From Mycobacterium numidiamassiliense (lineage in GTDB: Bacteria; Actinomycetota; Actinomycetes; Mycobacteriales; Mycobacteriaceae): DNA of 64,000 nt. The first letter of the stretch is position 1, and the number at the start of each line of letters is the position of its first letter. The notes beneath the pieces are model-generated. The model saw nothing but the letters and a program-made list of their open reading frames with translations, was not told where the DNA came from and ran no database searches. Below, one piece after another: positions 23,478 to 31,684 of the stretch. The stretch lies in contig NZ_FUEZ01000003.1 in NCBI RefSeq assembly GCF_900157365.1, positions 434,001-498,000 on the forward strand, read 5' to 3'. Position numbers and translations under genes: made by a program.

Positions 23478-24434
23478 GCTGATCCTCGCCACCCGGGCGT
23501 CGTGGGTCACGGTTTCGACGAGCGCGCGCAGCTCACGGTTCACCGCGCGGTGCTGTTCCAGCATCGAGCAGTGGCCGCCGGGCAGCTCGACAAGGCCGAC
23601 GACGTTGGGGGCCGTCCGCGCGATCCTGCGGGATTGACCGATCGGGGTCAGCCGATCGTCTTCGCTACCGATGACCAGCGTGGGCACCGTCAGGCCGGCC
23701 AGGTCGAGATGACGCGAACCCAACGCAGCGACCAGCATCTTCGCGCAACCTCCCCGCCCCGCCGGGGGTGTCTGGGCGAACAGCTCGGCGATGAGGGCCG
23801 CCGCGCTCGGGTCGGCGCCCCTTCCGACGGCCAGCATCGCGACCAGCGGGCGGCTGGCCGCCCACGCGACATTCGGGATCGGTAAGCCGCCAAAGGTGCT
23901 GATCAGGCCGCGCCCAGCCAGGACTCGCGCCGGCGCCAAGACGGCGGGCAGTGACAGCAGTTTCACCTCACGCACCAGGTCCCCGGTGGCGGTGTTGATC
24001 AGCGCGACGGCATCCGCACGCCGGGTGACCTTGTGGCGGTAGCGCGCCGACCACGCGGCGATGGCGATGCCGCCCATCGAGTGGCCGGCCAGCACCGCCC
24101 GCTCGTGCGGCGCCAGCGTGGCCTCCAGTACCGAATTAAGGTCAGCCGCAAGCAGTTTGAGACTGAAGCCGCGGCACCGCGGAACGCCGCTTCGGCCGTG
24201 GCCGCGATGGTCGAACGCGATCACCCGGTATTCGCCGGCCAGCTCGGCGATCTGGTAGGCCCAGGCTCGGACCGCGCACGTGATGCCGTGCGTCAGCACA
24301 ATGGGATAGCCGTCGGGGGGGCCGAATACCTCCGCGTGCAACGGGGTGCCGTCGACCGCGCGGACGGTCAGGGCGCGGCTCGGAGGTAACGCCGGCGGCC
24401 TTTGGAATACGCGTGTCGATCGCCGAGCACTCAT
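23472..24434 (-). CDS. hpx: Alpha/beta hydrolase, Rv3171c (hpx)-like
   Basis: A 320-aa alpha/beta hydrolase. The nucleophile elbow is AGHSMGG (Ser119), the acid is probably in GSEDDRLTP and the His in [12 protein letters not shown]. The oxyanion region is LTHGIT. In M. tuberculosis this gene is annotated as a non-haem haloperoxidase, but such proteins are generally esterases or lipases. ATG 24434 is selected; the longer frame lacks a good start. It stands between two amine oxidase genes. Confidence 0.9.
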   Translation of the reverse strand: MSARRSTRVFQRPPALPPSRALTVRAVDGTPLHAEVFGPPDGYPIVLTHGITCAVRAWAYQIAELAGEYRVIAFDHRGHGRSGVPRCRGFSLKLLAADLNSVLEATLAPHERAVLAGHSMGGIAIAAWSARYRHKVTRRADAVALINTATGDLVREVKLLSLPAVLAPARVLAGRGLISTFGGLPIPNVAWAASRPLVAMLAVGRGADPSAAALIAELFAQTPPAGRGGCAKMLVAALGSRHLDLAGLTVPTLVIGSEDDRLTPIGQSRRIARTAPNVVGLVELPGGHCSMLEQHRAVNRELRALVETVTHDARVARISS

Positions 24435-24632
24435 CGCCGCTCCCCCTTCGAACACGGCCCCATTGCCGCACCCCCGGATGCAGGGGAATCGTATCCCGAA
24501 GTAGAGGCAAAACCCGGTAAATCCGCTGAACACGCCCCGAGCCGATCGGGACGACGGCAAACCACACAAAATGTTTGCTGGGCAGGCTCAAACGATGGGT
24601 TGGCGCGGCGCCGATGTGAGACGCTGACAGCC

Positions 24633-26024
24633 ATGTCTCCGCTGTCCCGCCGGGAGTTTCTCCTCGCGACGGCCGGCGTGGTCGGCGGCGGGCCGACGGT
24701 TGCCTGCGGGCCGGGTCAACCGAACGCGACACCACCGCCGCCAGCCCCGTCATCGCCGGCGGACACCAAGTCGGTGCTCGTCGTCGGCGCCGGGGTCGCG
24801 GGCCTGGCGGCCGCGCGCAGCCTGACCGACGCGGGCTGGCCGGTACGGGTCATCGAAGCCCGCGATCGCATCGGCGGCCGCGTGTACACCACCCGCGACT
24901 GGGGCGTCCCGATCGAGATGGGCGCCTCCTGGATCCACGGCACGACTAACGATCCGATCATGGAACTGGCGCGCAACGCCGGGGCCCAGCTCGTGCCGAC
25001 GGACTACGACGGTTGGGCCAAGCTCGCGGTGGACCCCAACCTGCAGCCGCTCAATTACGACAAAGACACCTGGCAGAAGTTCGTCGAACAGGCGTGCGGC
25101 CAGGCCGCGGGGGGCACTCTCGCGGCCGCGCTCGACGCCGCGGCGGGCCGCGAACAGCTTTCCCACAAAGAACGCGTCCAGCTGAATTTCTACGTCGCCA
25201 TGGAAATCGAGGACGAGTACGCCGCCACCGCAGACCAGCTGTCCGCCAAGACATTCGACAAGGGCGATTACGCCACCGGCGACCAGGACGTCATAACCAA
25301 TGGCTACGACGCCCTGCCGAAGCTACTCGCCAACGGGCTGCAGGTCCTGCTCAAATCGCCGGTGACCGCGATAGCCCAGCAGGAAAACTCGGTCGTCGTG
25401 CGGGTCGGAAACCAGTCGTTCGAAGGACCCGCGGCGATCGTCACCGTTCCCCTGGGCGTGCTGAAATCGGGGACGATCGCCTTCGACCCGCCGCTGCCCG
25501 AAGGGCACGCCCACGCGATCTCTGCGCTGGGCTTCGGCGTGCTGTCCAAGAGCTACTTCCGCTTCAACCGGCAAGGGTGGAAGGTGGGCAGCGCCTTCTA
25601 CCAATTCATCGGCGAAAAGCCGGGCCCGTGGGCCCAGTGGTTCAGCGCACCGACGGCCGCCGGACCCATCGCGGTGGCCTTCAACGCCGGTGACTTCGGC
25701 CGCGCGGTCGAATCGATGCCGCCAAACGACGTCATCAACGCCGCGATGCCCATCGCCCGCCAGCTCTTCGGCACCGACATAGCCGCGGTGGAGGTGCGGA
25801 CCTCGGCGTGGAGCACCGATCCCTTTGCGCGTGGTACCTATTCGTTCCACGCTCCGGGCTCTGGGCCCAACGATCGGCTCCGACTGCAGGAACCCGTCAC
25901 CGACCGCCTCTATCTCGCCGGCGAGGCGGTCGGTATCAACAATCCGTCTACCGTCACCGGCGCCCTGGCCAGCGGCCGATACGCCGCCGACCAACTGATG
26001 CACCGAGTGCCGCGCGTTCAGTGA
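24633..26024 (+). CDS. Tat-exported flavin amine oxidase, probable lipoprotein
   Basis: A 463-aa flavin monoamine oxidase with a typical twin-arginine signal, SRREFLLATAGVVGGG, and a possible lipobox VACG near residue 28. A Pro/Ala/Ser linker leads to the FAD motif VLVVGAGVAGLAAARSL and RDRIGGRVYTT. The C-terminal FAD-binding region is LYLAGEAVGINNPSTVTGA. Tat export fits a protein that folds around FAD in the cytoplasm before export. ATG 24633 starts exactly at the signal peptide. It is related to but clearly distinct from aofH 1.2 kb upstream. Confidence 0.92.
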   Translation: MSPLSRREFLLATAGVVGGGPTVACGPGQPNATPPPPAPSSPADTKSVLVVGAGVAGLAAARSLTDAGWPVRVIEARDRIGGRVYTTRDWGVPIEMGASWIHGTTNDPIMELARNAGAQLVPTDYDGWAKLAVDPNLQPLNYDKDTWQKFVEQACGQAAGGTLAAALDAAAGREQLSHKERVQLNFYVAMEIEDEYAATADQLSAKTFDKGDYATGDQDVITNGYDALPKLLANGLQVLLKSPVTAIAQQENSVVVRVGNQSFEGPAAIVTVPLGVLKSGTIAFDPPLPEGHAHAISALGFGVLSKSYFRFNRQGWKVGSAFYQFIGEKPGPWAQWFSAPTAAGPIAVAFNAGDFGRAVESMPPNDVINAAMPIARQLFGTDIAAVEVRTSAWSTDPFARGTYSFHAPGSGPNDRLRLQEPVTDRLYLAGEAVGINNPSTVTGALASGRYAADQLMHRVPRVQ

Positions 26025-26063
26025 TCCTCGCCGTGGAAAAGTCGCGGCGGATCCAAGTGAGCC

Positions 26064-26085
26064 ATACCGACCAATGGTCTTGTAT
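26064..26085. promoter_or_regulatory. Second, imperfect TetR-type operator
   Basis: The left arm ATACCGACCA is identical to that of the perfect palindrome 20 bp downstream. The right arm TGGTCTTGTAT departs from symmetry after TGGTC. Two operators centred about two helical turns apart suggest cooperative binding by two repressor dimers. Confidence 0.6.
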
Positions 26086-26106
26086 ACCGACCACTGGTCG
26101 GTATAC
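26082..26106. promoter_or_regulatory. Perfect 25-bp palindromic TetR operator
   Basis: Arms GTATACCGACCA and TGGTCGGTATAC flank a single central C, and all 12 pairs match. It lies 31 bp upstream of the small membrane protein ATG, in the operon that also encodes a TetR. The most economical reading is autoregulation of the pair. Confidence 0.8.
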
Positions 26107-26137
26107 CGTTGCCTCGATGACACTCGCGGAGGTAGCC

Positions 26138-26590
26138 ATGAGCCAGACAGACACGTCGCAGATTCGTACCCGGATGTTCGCCCGCGCGTTCGGGCCGTTC
26201 TTCACCATCGTGCCGTCGATCATCGCGGTGCGCGCCTCGTCTCAGATGCCGGTTCTGCTGCACGAGTTCAGCGGTGATCCGATGTGGCAGTGGGTGCTTG
26301 GCGCCATTTTGCTGATGTGGGGCAGCGTCATCATTGCCTTCCATCAGTATTGGCGAAGCCCGGCCGCCGTCCTGGTGTCGCTGCTGGGCTGGTTTCTCGC
26401 GATCCGCGGCATATTCATCCTGGCCATCCCCGATGTCTACGATTCCGCTGGCAGCGCCCTGGAGCAGAATGCTATTCCATTGGTGCGCATCATCTTTGCG
26501 GTGTTGGCTGTGGTCGGTCTGTACTTGAGCTACGTGGGCTGGATCGCCAAGCCCGCGGGTCAGGACCAACCGGATGCCGCGGGTCGTTAA
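26138..26590 (+). CDS. Small integral membrane protein
   Basis: A 150-aa protein with four predicted helices (about residues 15-35, 45-62, 72-95 and 115-138). The start ATG 26138 follows GGAGG at 26129-26133; the upstream open frame to 25808 is amine oxidase shadow. The 3' end overlaps the TetR gene by 17 bp, so both are co-expressed under the palindromic operators just upstream. Pairs of this kind often encode a membrane protein that counters a toxic ligand of the repressor, but no function is assigned. Confidence 0.8.
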   Translation: MSQTDTSQIRTRMFARAFGPFFTIVPSIIAVRASSQMPVLLHEFSGDPMWQWVLGAILLMWGSVIIAFHQYWRSPAAVLVSLLGWFLAIRGIFILAIPDVYDSAGSALEQNAIPLVRIIFAVLAVVGLYLSYVGWIAKPAGQDQPDAAGR

Positions 26591-27278
26591 GCACCCTGAC
26601 GTTCGCCGGGCCGAAACGCTGGACCGGGCCGCGGCGCTGTTCGTGCAGCACGGGTACGAAAATGTCAGTCTCAACGATCTGATCGCGGATGCCGGTGTCT
26701 CCAAAGGCGCTTTCTACCATTGGTTTCCATCGAAAGACGCATTGATCAGCGCCCTGGCCGAACGTAGCGCGCGCACCCAATTCGCCGCCGTCGAGGACGC
26801 TGTGGCCAGCTGTCGTGGCAATGCGCTGCGCCGGCTCAATGCACTGCTGCGGGCGGGCTTCGACGTCAAGATGAGCGAAGGCACCCCTGAGCAGTTGGGG
26901 GCAATGGTCTCGCTGCTGCGGCCTGAGAACGCACACCTGTACGGGCGAATCGTTTCGGCCAGCGAAGATCTCACGCGGCCGTTGCTCACGCGGGTGATAT
27001 CCGAGGGAGTACACGAGGGGGTCTTCGACACCTTCGACCCCGCTGGGGTCGCCGACATGATCTTGGGGCTGGCCGCCCGCGTCAACACGAACGTCGTGCA
27101 GATCTTCGATGCGCCCGACGAATCGGCCAGGGCCCGGGCGGTCGATGTCCTGACCAAACGGTTCAAGCTGCACGGCATTGCCGTCGACCGCATCCTGGGA
27201 CTGCCCGACGGAAGCGTCACCGTGCTGCGTCGTGCACAGGTCGCGATGATGACTGGGGCCGCACCGCGCGACGATTAG
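26574..27278 (+). CDS. TetR-family transcriptional regulator
   Basis: A 234-aa repressor. The N-terminal helix-turn-helix is SLNDLIADAGVSKGAFYHWF, a strong TetR match, and the C-terminal domain is helical. The start ATG lies inside the end of the membrane-protein gene. The likely binding sites are the two operators at 26064-26106. Ligand unknown. Confidence 0.93.
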   Translation: MPRVVKHPDVRRAETLDRAAALFVQHGYENVSLNDLIADAGVSKGAFYHWFPSKDALISALAERSARTQFAAVEDAVASCRGNALRRLNALLRAGFDVKMSEGTPEQLGAMVSLLRPENAHLYGRIVSASEDLTRPLLTRVISEGVHEGVFDTFDPAGVADMILGLAARVNTNVVQIFDAPDESARARAVDVLTKRFKLHGIAVDRILGLPDGSVTVLRRAQVAMMTGAAPRDD

Positions 27279-27307
27279 AGAGGGATTCCGCCGGGCATAG
27301 TTGAGAT

Positions 27308-27676
27308 ATGACGGCACCCCAGCACCCGCACCTCCCGGCGCAGCAGCAGCGTTCGACCGCTGACATCATTGCCACCGTCGTGCTGCTGGTGCTCGCCGCG
27401 GCAGCGGCATCTGCGTCCCTTTGGGTCTCGTTGTTCTTCGCGATGGCCACCGACCCCTGCGGGCCGGACAACTGCGACACCGCGAGCATTACCTGGGCCT
27501 ACGTCGTCAGCTGGGGTGGCGTCGGGGTCGCGGCGGTCATCGCGATCGTGGGCACCGCGGTCGCGGCAGCGCGCAAACGTGTCATGTGGGTATGGCCAGC
27601 GGGCGCCTTGGTGCTCATCGTTGTCGCGATCGTCGCCGGAGTACTGTTGGCCGGCTCGGTCGCCCCACACCATTAG
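27308..27676 (+). CDS. Small membrane protein of unknown function
   Basis: A 122-aa protein with three hydrophobic helices (about residues 18-45, 60-82 and 92-115). The loop between the first two contains the pair CGPDNC, possibly an extracytoplasmic disulfide. It starts 29 bp after the TetR stop and might be a third gene of that operon. It overlaps the convergent SRPBCC gene by 4 bp. Confidence 0.75.
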   Translation: MTAPQHPHLPAQQQRSTADIIATVVLLVLAAAAASASLWVSLFFAMATDPCGPDNCDTASITWAYVVSWGGVGVAAVIAIVGTAVAAARKRVMWVWPAGALVLIVVAIVAGVLLAGSVAPHH

Positions 27677-28113
27677 TGTTGGCCCGCAAGCTCTTTCGCG
27701 CACGCATCAAGAATCGCAGTGAAGCTGGAGCGGAGCAGTCGGCGACTGACCGCCTCGAGGGCTCTGCCGCCCGCCCACGCCGGGTGGGTGTAGTTGGTCA
27801 GCCAATCGACGTGCGTGCCACCATCCACGGCGGTGAACGTCAGCGTGCCGCCCTCGTGCCGGAACGGCGGGACGGACCGGACGATGAGGTACGAGTAGCT
27901 ATGCGGGCGATCGTAGGTCGGAATCTCTTCGCGAAAATACGTGCCGGCCCCGATGACCTCGCGCGCCGCGCCCGCTGCCGGGCCCGACGAGCCCTTCGCC
28001 CAGCTCCCCTTGAGGGCCAATGGAGCCTTCGCGAGGTTGACCGGGTCGGCAAGCCAATCGAAGACCTGGTCCACAGGTGCAGCGATCGTCCGTTCCAAGT
28101 GGATCTCAACCAT
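27673..28113 (-). CDS. SRPBCC (polyketide cyclase/dehydrase) family protein
   Basis: A 146-aa START-like fold protein. The N-terminus VEIHLERTIAAPVDQVFDWLADPVNL is typical of the family, and the strand pattern ending in HVDWLTNYTHPAW supports it. These proteins bind small hydrophobic molecules in a helix-grip cavity. The ligand is not deducible. Confidence 0.85.
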   Translation of the reverse strand: MVEIHLERTIAAPVDQVFDWLADPVNLAKAPLALKGSWAKGSSGPAAGAAREVIGAGTYFREEIPTYDRPHSYSYLIVRSVPPFRHEGGTLTFTAVDGGTHVDWLTNYTHPAWAGGRALEAVSRRLLRSSFTAILDACAKELAGQH

Positions 28114-28300
28114 GAGAACTCCTGCTCGGCAGTAGCGGCGGGTGGCCTATCACCATGCTAATCGCGGCGCCGACTGCGCCAGGGCGACGGCAATCCCGCC
28201 CATCTTTGCGATTGCCGAAGGATTCGCAGGCAGAGCCCAGTTCGAGCGTCTGAGGAAAATTTGCTGACAACGGATCCAGCTAGGACAAAACCGGCAGGAT

Positions 28301-28390
28301 ATGGCGCCGACTGCGCCCGAGCGGCAGTGCAACGTGTCGGCATTGCCGGGGAATCTGGAGTCCGCCTTCCACGAGTTCATGGCCGGCTGA
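28301..28390 (+). CDS. Possible 29-aa small protein
   Basis: An ATG frame of 29 codons plus TGA ends 13 bp before a strong intrinsic terminator on the same strand. The peptide begins MAPTAPERQC and ends HEFMAG. A weak purine tract (GCAGG) precedes the ATG. No other plus-strand gene lies between 27676 and the terminator that it could serve, so either this small gene or a small RNA is probably transcribed. Not recognised. Confidence 0.35.
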   Translation: MAPTAPERQCNVSALPGNLESAFHEFMAG

Positions 28391-28403
28391 TTCCCCCCGG
28401 CAG

Positions 28404-28435
28404 CGACCCGCCACAACGCCGTGGCGGGTCGTTTT
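28404..28435 (+). terminator. Intrinsic terminator
   Basis: A perfect 11-bp stem, CGACCCGCCAC with GTGGCGGGTCG, has a 6-nt loop and is followed by TTTT. Canonical terminators with a T tract are uncommon in mycobacteria. It points to a plus-strand transcript ending here, upstream of the topoisomerase gene. Confidence 0.75.
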
Positions 28436-28516
28436 GCATCGTCGGTGAAAAATATCCCGTGTGAATGGCCCGGTCCGCGGGTAATTTTCCGTCAGCCAAC
28501 ACAACTGGAGGCGGAA

Positions 28517-29572
28517 ATGCGGCTGCGTCGCAGTGTGCTCACCACACCCGGGATCGCACGCAAGCGCCGGGGCAAAGGTTTCACCTATTACGGCGCCGCG
28601 GGCCGGCCGCTGAAGGATCCCGAAACCTTGCAGCGGATCAAGGACCTGGTGATCCCGCCGGCCTGGAAGAAAGTGTGGATCTCGCCGCACGCCAACGACC
28701 ACATTCAGGCCGTGGGCACCGACGCTGCCGGACGCCGCCAGTACCTCTACCACTCGTCATGGCAGCAGGAGCGCGCCGAGGAGAAGTTTGACCGCGTCCT
28801 GGAAATGTCTACGCGATTGCCCTATTTCCGCGCCAAGATCGCTGCCGACCTCGCGCATCGGGGACTGTCGCGTGATCGGGTGCTGGCGCTGGCGCTGCGT
28901 CTGCTCGATCGGGGCTATTTCCGCGCGGGCGGTGAGCAATACGCCGAGGAACACGAGTCCTACGGAATCTCCACCCTGCTGTGTGAGCACGTGACGGTAC
29001 ACCGGGACGCGGTCGAATTCGACTACCCCGGAAAGAGCGGGGTGCAGCGGACCCTGGACATCGAGGACGCCGAGGTGGTCCGTGCCGTGCGGTCGCTGAT
29101 GCGCCGCACCGAGCGCAGCGAGCGACTTTTGGTATGCCGCACCGCATCCGGGTGGGTGGATGTGCACGCCGACGACCTCAATATCCGGTTCAAGGAACTG
29201 GTCGGCGACGACTACACCGTCAAAGACCTGCGGACCTGGCATGGCACCGTATTGGCCGCAGCGGCGTTCGCCGATGCCGACCCCGCAGTATCGGAGCGAG
29301 TAGCCAAACGTGTTGCGGCGTCGGTCATGAAGGAGGTGTCTGCGGAGCTGGGCAATACTCCGGCGGTGGCGCGTGGCTCCTATGTGGATCCGCGCGTTGT
29401 CACTGGCTACCAGCAGGGCCTGACCATCGCCGCCGCCGTACCGAGGGCTGAGCGCGCCCGCCAGCCGGACGCCGCGCAGGAGATATTGGATAAAGCCACC
29501 CGCACCCTGATTCGTCGACTAGCCAAGGGCGAGAGAACATCCGGCTCGCCAGTGCTGGCCAAAACCGCATGA
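28517..29572 (+). CDS. Eukaryote/poxvirus-like DNA topoisomerase IB
   Basis: A 351-aa type IB topoisomerase that relaxes supercoils through a 3'-phosphotyrosine intermediate. The N-terminal domain has PGIARKRRGKGFTYY and IPPAWKKVWI, typical of bacterial TopIB. Catalytic-domain landmarks are KDLRTWH (Arg239) and NTPAVARGSYVDPRVV, which holds the active Tyr289. ATG 28517 follows the ribosome-binding site GGAGGCGGA. M. tuberculosis lacks this enzyme as far as I recall; many environmental mycobacteria have it. Confidence 0.93.
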   Translation: MRLRRSVLTTPGIARKRRGKGFTYYGAAGRPLKDPETLQRIKDLVIPPAWKKVWISPHANDHIQAVGTDAAGRRQYLYHSSWQQERAEEKFDRVLEMSTRLPYFRAKIAADLAHRGLSRDRVLALALRLLDRGYFRAGGEQYAEEHESYGISTLLCEHVTVHRDAVEFDYPGKSGVQRTLDIEDAEVVRAVRSLMRRTERSERLLVCRTASGWVDVHADDLNIRFKELVGDDYTVKDLRTWHGTVLAAAAFADADPAVSERVAKRVAASVMKEVSAELGNTPAVARGSYVDPRVVTGYQQGLTIAAAVPRAERARQPDAAQEILDKATRTLIRRLAKGERTSGSPVLAKTA

Positions 29573-29573
29573 G

Positions 29574-29599
29574 GGTTTGAGCGTCGTTACGCGGGGCAT
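29574..29599 (+). promoter_or_regulatory. Candidate SigF-type promoter
   Basis: GGTTT, 15 bp, then GGGCAT. Compared with the mycobacterial SigF consensus GGTTT-N15-17-GGGTAT there is one mismatch in the -10. It lies about 42 bp upstream of the DUF7218-like gene start. Confidence 0.4.
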
Positions 29600-29641
29600 T
29601 CAGGGCAAAGACGTTCCATCGTGTACAGGAGGGGTGCCGTC

Positions 29642-29899
29642 ATGCCGAACCCGTCAATCAAGGACGAGAAGATGTACCGCGACCTGCGCAAGCAGGGGAA
29701 CTCCGAGGAAAAGGCAGCGCGGATCTCCAATGCCGCCGCAGCGCGCGGCAAGTCGGCGGTGGGCCGCAAGGGCGGAAAGTCGGGGTCTTACCAGGACTGG
29801 ACGGTGCCGGAGCTGAAGAAGCGGGCCAAAGAGCTTGGCATGTCAGGGTATTCAGGCCTGACCAAAGACAAACTGGTCGCCAGACTGCGCAATCACTGA
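29642..29899 (+). CDS. DUF7218/Rho_N-like small basic protein
   Basis: An 85-aa, Lys/Arg-rich protein. The first half (MPNPSIKDEKMYRDLRKQGN...KAARISNAAA) resembles the DUF7218 family. The second half (WTVPELKKRAKELGMSGYSGLTKDKLVARL) is a SAP/Rho N-terminal-type helix-extended-loop-helix that binds nucleic acid. ATG 29642 follows AGGAGGGG. Such proteins are common stress-induced genes in actinobacteria. Family assignment is from memory. Confidence 0.82.
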   Translation: MPNPSIKDEKMYRDLRKQGNSEEKAARISNAAAARGKSAVGRKGGKSGSYQDWTVPELKKRAKELGMSGYSGLTKDKLVARLRNH

Positions 29900-29976
29900 G
29901 CCGCGCCCGCCTTTCGGCAGCCCGACGGTGAGGGCAAAGCGCGTTCCGTGTTCCGGCCCAAACCATTTTGTCGCCT

Positions 29977-30001
29977 GTTTAAGTAGCGGCTAAATGGGCA
30001 A
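29977..30001 (+). promoter_or_regulatory. Candidate SigF-type promoter of the four-gene cluster
   Basis: GTTT, 15 bp, then GGGCAA, ends only 9 bp before the ATG of the GT2 gene. The expected start of transcription would fall within a few bases of that ATG and no Shine-Dalgarno sequence is visible, so a leaderless mRNA is likely. One or two mismatches to consensus keep this tentative. Confidence 0.4.
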
Positions 30002-30010
30002 TCGCCAGAT

Positions 30011-30736
30011 ATGTCAGCGCCTGCGCTTCGCGTCTACGACCGAGCCGTTGTTGTGGTGCCAGCCCACAACGAAAAAGCCGATCTTCCTGCCTGTTTGCGC
30101 GCCGTGCTGACGGCCGGCCTATGTGCGCCGATTCCCGTCTCGGTGGTTGTCGTCCTCGACTCCAGCGACGACGACAGCGCGGATTTGGCCGGCCGCTACG
30201 GGCCCGATGTGCACTTCGTCAGCGTCGACGCGCACAACGTGGGTGCCGCGCGCGCGGTCGGCTTCGGCTATGGACGCTCGCTGTGCCGCGATGACGAGGA
30301 GTGCTGGTACGCCACCACCGATGCGGACAGTCGCGTCGACCCGGGCTGGCTGATCCACCAACTGGAGCTCGGCGCGGACATGGTGCTGGGCGTGGTCCGG
30401 GTTGCCCATTGGCGCCTGCAGCCCGCCGATGTCGCCAACCGTTACGTGCAGGCATACGAAGCGGACACACCGGACAACGACGGCGAACACCCACACATCC
30501 ACGGCGCGAACATGGGCTTCAGCGCCCGCGCGTATTGGCGGGTCGGGGGTTTTCGTGCGCTGGCCACCGGCGAGGATGTCGACCTCGTCGAGCGATTCGA
30601 AGCCGCCGGCTATCGCATTCACCGGGACACCGAATTGTCTGTCCTCACTTCGGCGCGGACCGAGGGTCGCGCACCGAACGGGTTCGCTCATTACCTCAGC
30701 GAGCTGGGGAGATCGGCGGCGGGTGATTGCGTGTGA
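30011..30736 (+). CDS. Family 2 glycosyltransferase
   Basis: First gene of a four-gene cluster; 241 aa. GT-A fold features are VVVVPAHNEKADLPACLRAV at the N-terminus, VVVLDSSDDDS, the DXD-type motif TTDADSRVD near residue 100, and a C-terminal GEDVDLVERFEAAGYRI acceptor-side motif. No membrane helix is present, so it is a soluble transferase rather than a polymerising synthase. The end overlaps the next gene in a GTGA. Donor and acceptor are unknown; the neighbours suggest that an amino sugar is transferred. Confidence 0.92.
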   Translation: MSAPALRVYDRAVVVVPAHNEKADLPACLRAVLTAGLCAPIPVSVVVVLDSSDDDSADLAGRYGPDVHFVSVDAHNVGAARAVGFGYGRSLCRDDEECWYATTDADSRVDPGWLIHQLELGADMVLGVVRVAHWRLQPADVANRYVQAYEADTPDNDGEHPHIHGANMGFSARAYWRVGGFRALATGEDVDLVERFEAAGYRIHRDTELSVLTSARTEGRAPNGFAHYLSELGRSAAGDCV

Positions 30737-31683
30737 CGGCGGGTTTGGTACAGCACTGGCTTGATTCAGGACGGCTCGAATTGCCGCTGCCCGGATCGGG
30801 ACGTACCGAGGAACGCTGGGAACGGCTGGCGCTGCTGGCCGAGGACGACATCGTGGCGGCCCGGATCGCCGAGGCCCACGTCGACGCCGTCGCGATACTT
30901 CACGAGTTGGGTGGCAAGCCACCCGATTCCGGCCAGCTGTGGGGGGTATGGGCCGCGGAGTCCCCCGAGGCGGTGGTGACTGCCACCGACGCCGGCGGGG
31001 GCGCGTTCACCCTCAGTGGCACCAAGGTGTGGTGCTCTGGTGCGGGATTCTGCACGCATGCACTGGTGACCGCCCGGCTCGCAGACGGGACACGCGGCCT
31101 GTTCGCGGTGGCTCTCGTCGACCACGCGATCAAGGCCTTGCCCAGCACATGGTGGAACGCGGGCATGGCGAGCAGCGACACCCGGCCGGTGCAGTTCACC
31201 AACGCCCAGGCCGTCGCCGTAGGAGACCCCGGTGATTACCTGAATCGGCCCGGATTCTGGCATGGTGCAATCGGTGTGGCCGCATGCTGGCTCGGCGGTG
31301 CCCGCAGGGTCGCTGACCCGCTATACCGTTGTGCCCGAAGTGAATCCGCCGACGCATACTCGTTGGCCCATCTTGGGGCGGTGGATGCCGCACTCGCAGC
31401 CGGCGAAGCCATGCTGACTACCGCGGCCGCCCAGGTCGACGCCGATCCGTTCGACCGGGCCAACACCGCTCAACTACTTGCGCGCCGCGCCCGCGCGATC
31501 GTCGAACACGCCGCCGATGAAGCCATCACCCGCACCGGGCGTGCCCTGGGGCCCGGCCCGTTGTGCCAGGACGGGCGTCACGCGCAACGGGTGGCCGACC
31601 TGTCCATCTACATACGACAAAGCCACGCCGAGCGAGACCTGGCCGCGCTGGGCCGGCTGGCCGGGCACCGGCGTGAGGCCTGA
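30733..31683 (+). CDS. Acyl-CoA dehydrogenase-like protein
   Basis: A 316-aa protein with the middle beta-domain signature of acyl-CoA dehydrogenases (FTLSGTKVWCSGAGFCTHALV, about residues 92-112) and a helical C-terminal domain. It is some 60 residues shorter than usual, mostly at the N-terminal helical domain. I could not place the catalytic Glu. It may be a diverged FAD oxidase or dehydrogenase acting on a non-CoA substrate. GTG 30733 overlaps the GT2 stop; the TTG at 30727 is an alternative. Confidence 0.82.
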   Translation: MTAGLVQHWLDSGRLELPLPGSGRTEERWERLALLAEDDIVAARIAEAHVDAVAILHELGGKPPDSGQLWGVWAAESPEAVVTATDAGGGAFTLSGTKVWCSGAGFCTHALVTARLADGTRGLFAVALVDHAIKALPSTWWNAGMASSDTRPVQFTNAQAVAVGDPGDYLNRPGFWHGAIGVAACWLGGARRVADPLYRCARSESADAYSLAHLGAVDAALAAGEAMLTTAAAQVDADPFDRANTAQLLARRARAIVEHAADEAITRTGRALGPGPLCQDGRHAQRVADLSIYIRQSHAERDLAALGRLAGHRREA

Positions 31684-31684
31684 C

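Noticed and set aside
28404..28435. 6C-type small RNA motif
   Set aside because: Only one C-rich run (CCCCCC at about 28393) is seen, not the paired C-rich hairpin loops of the 6C family.
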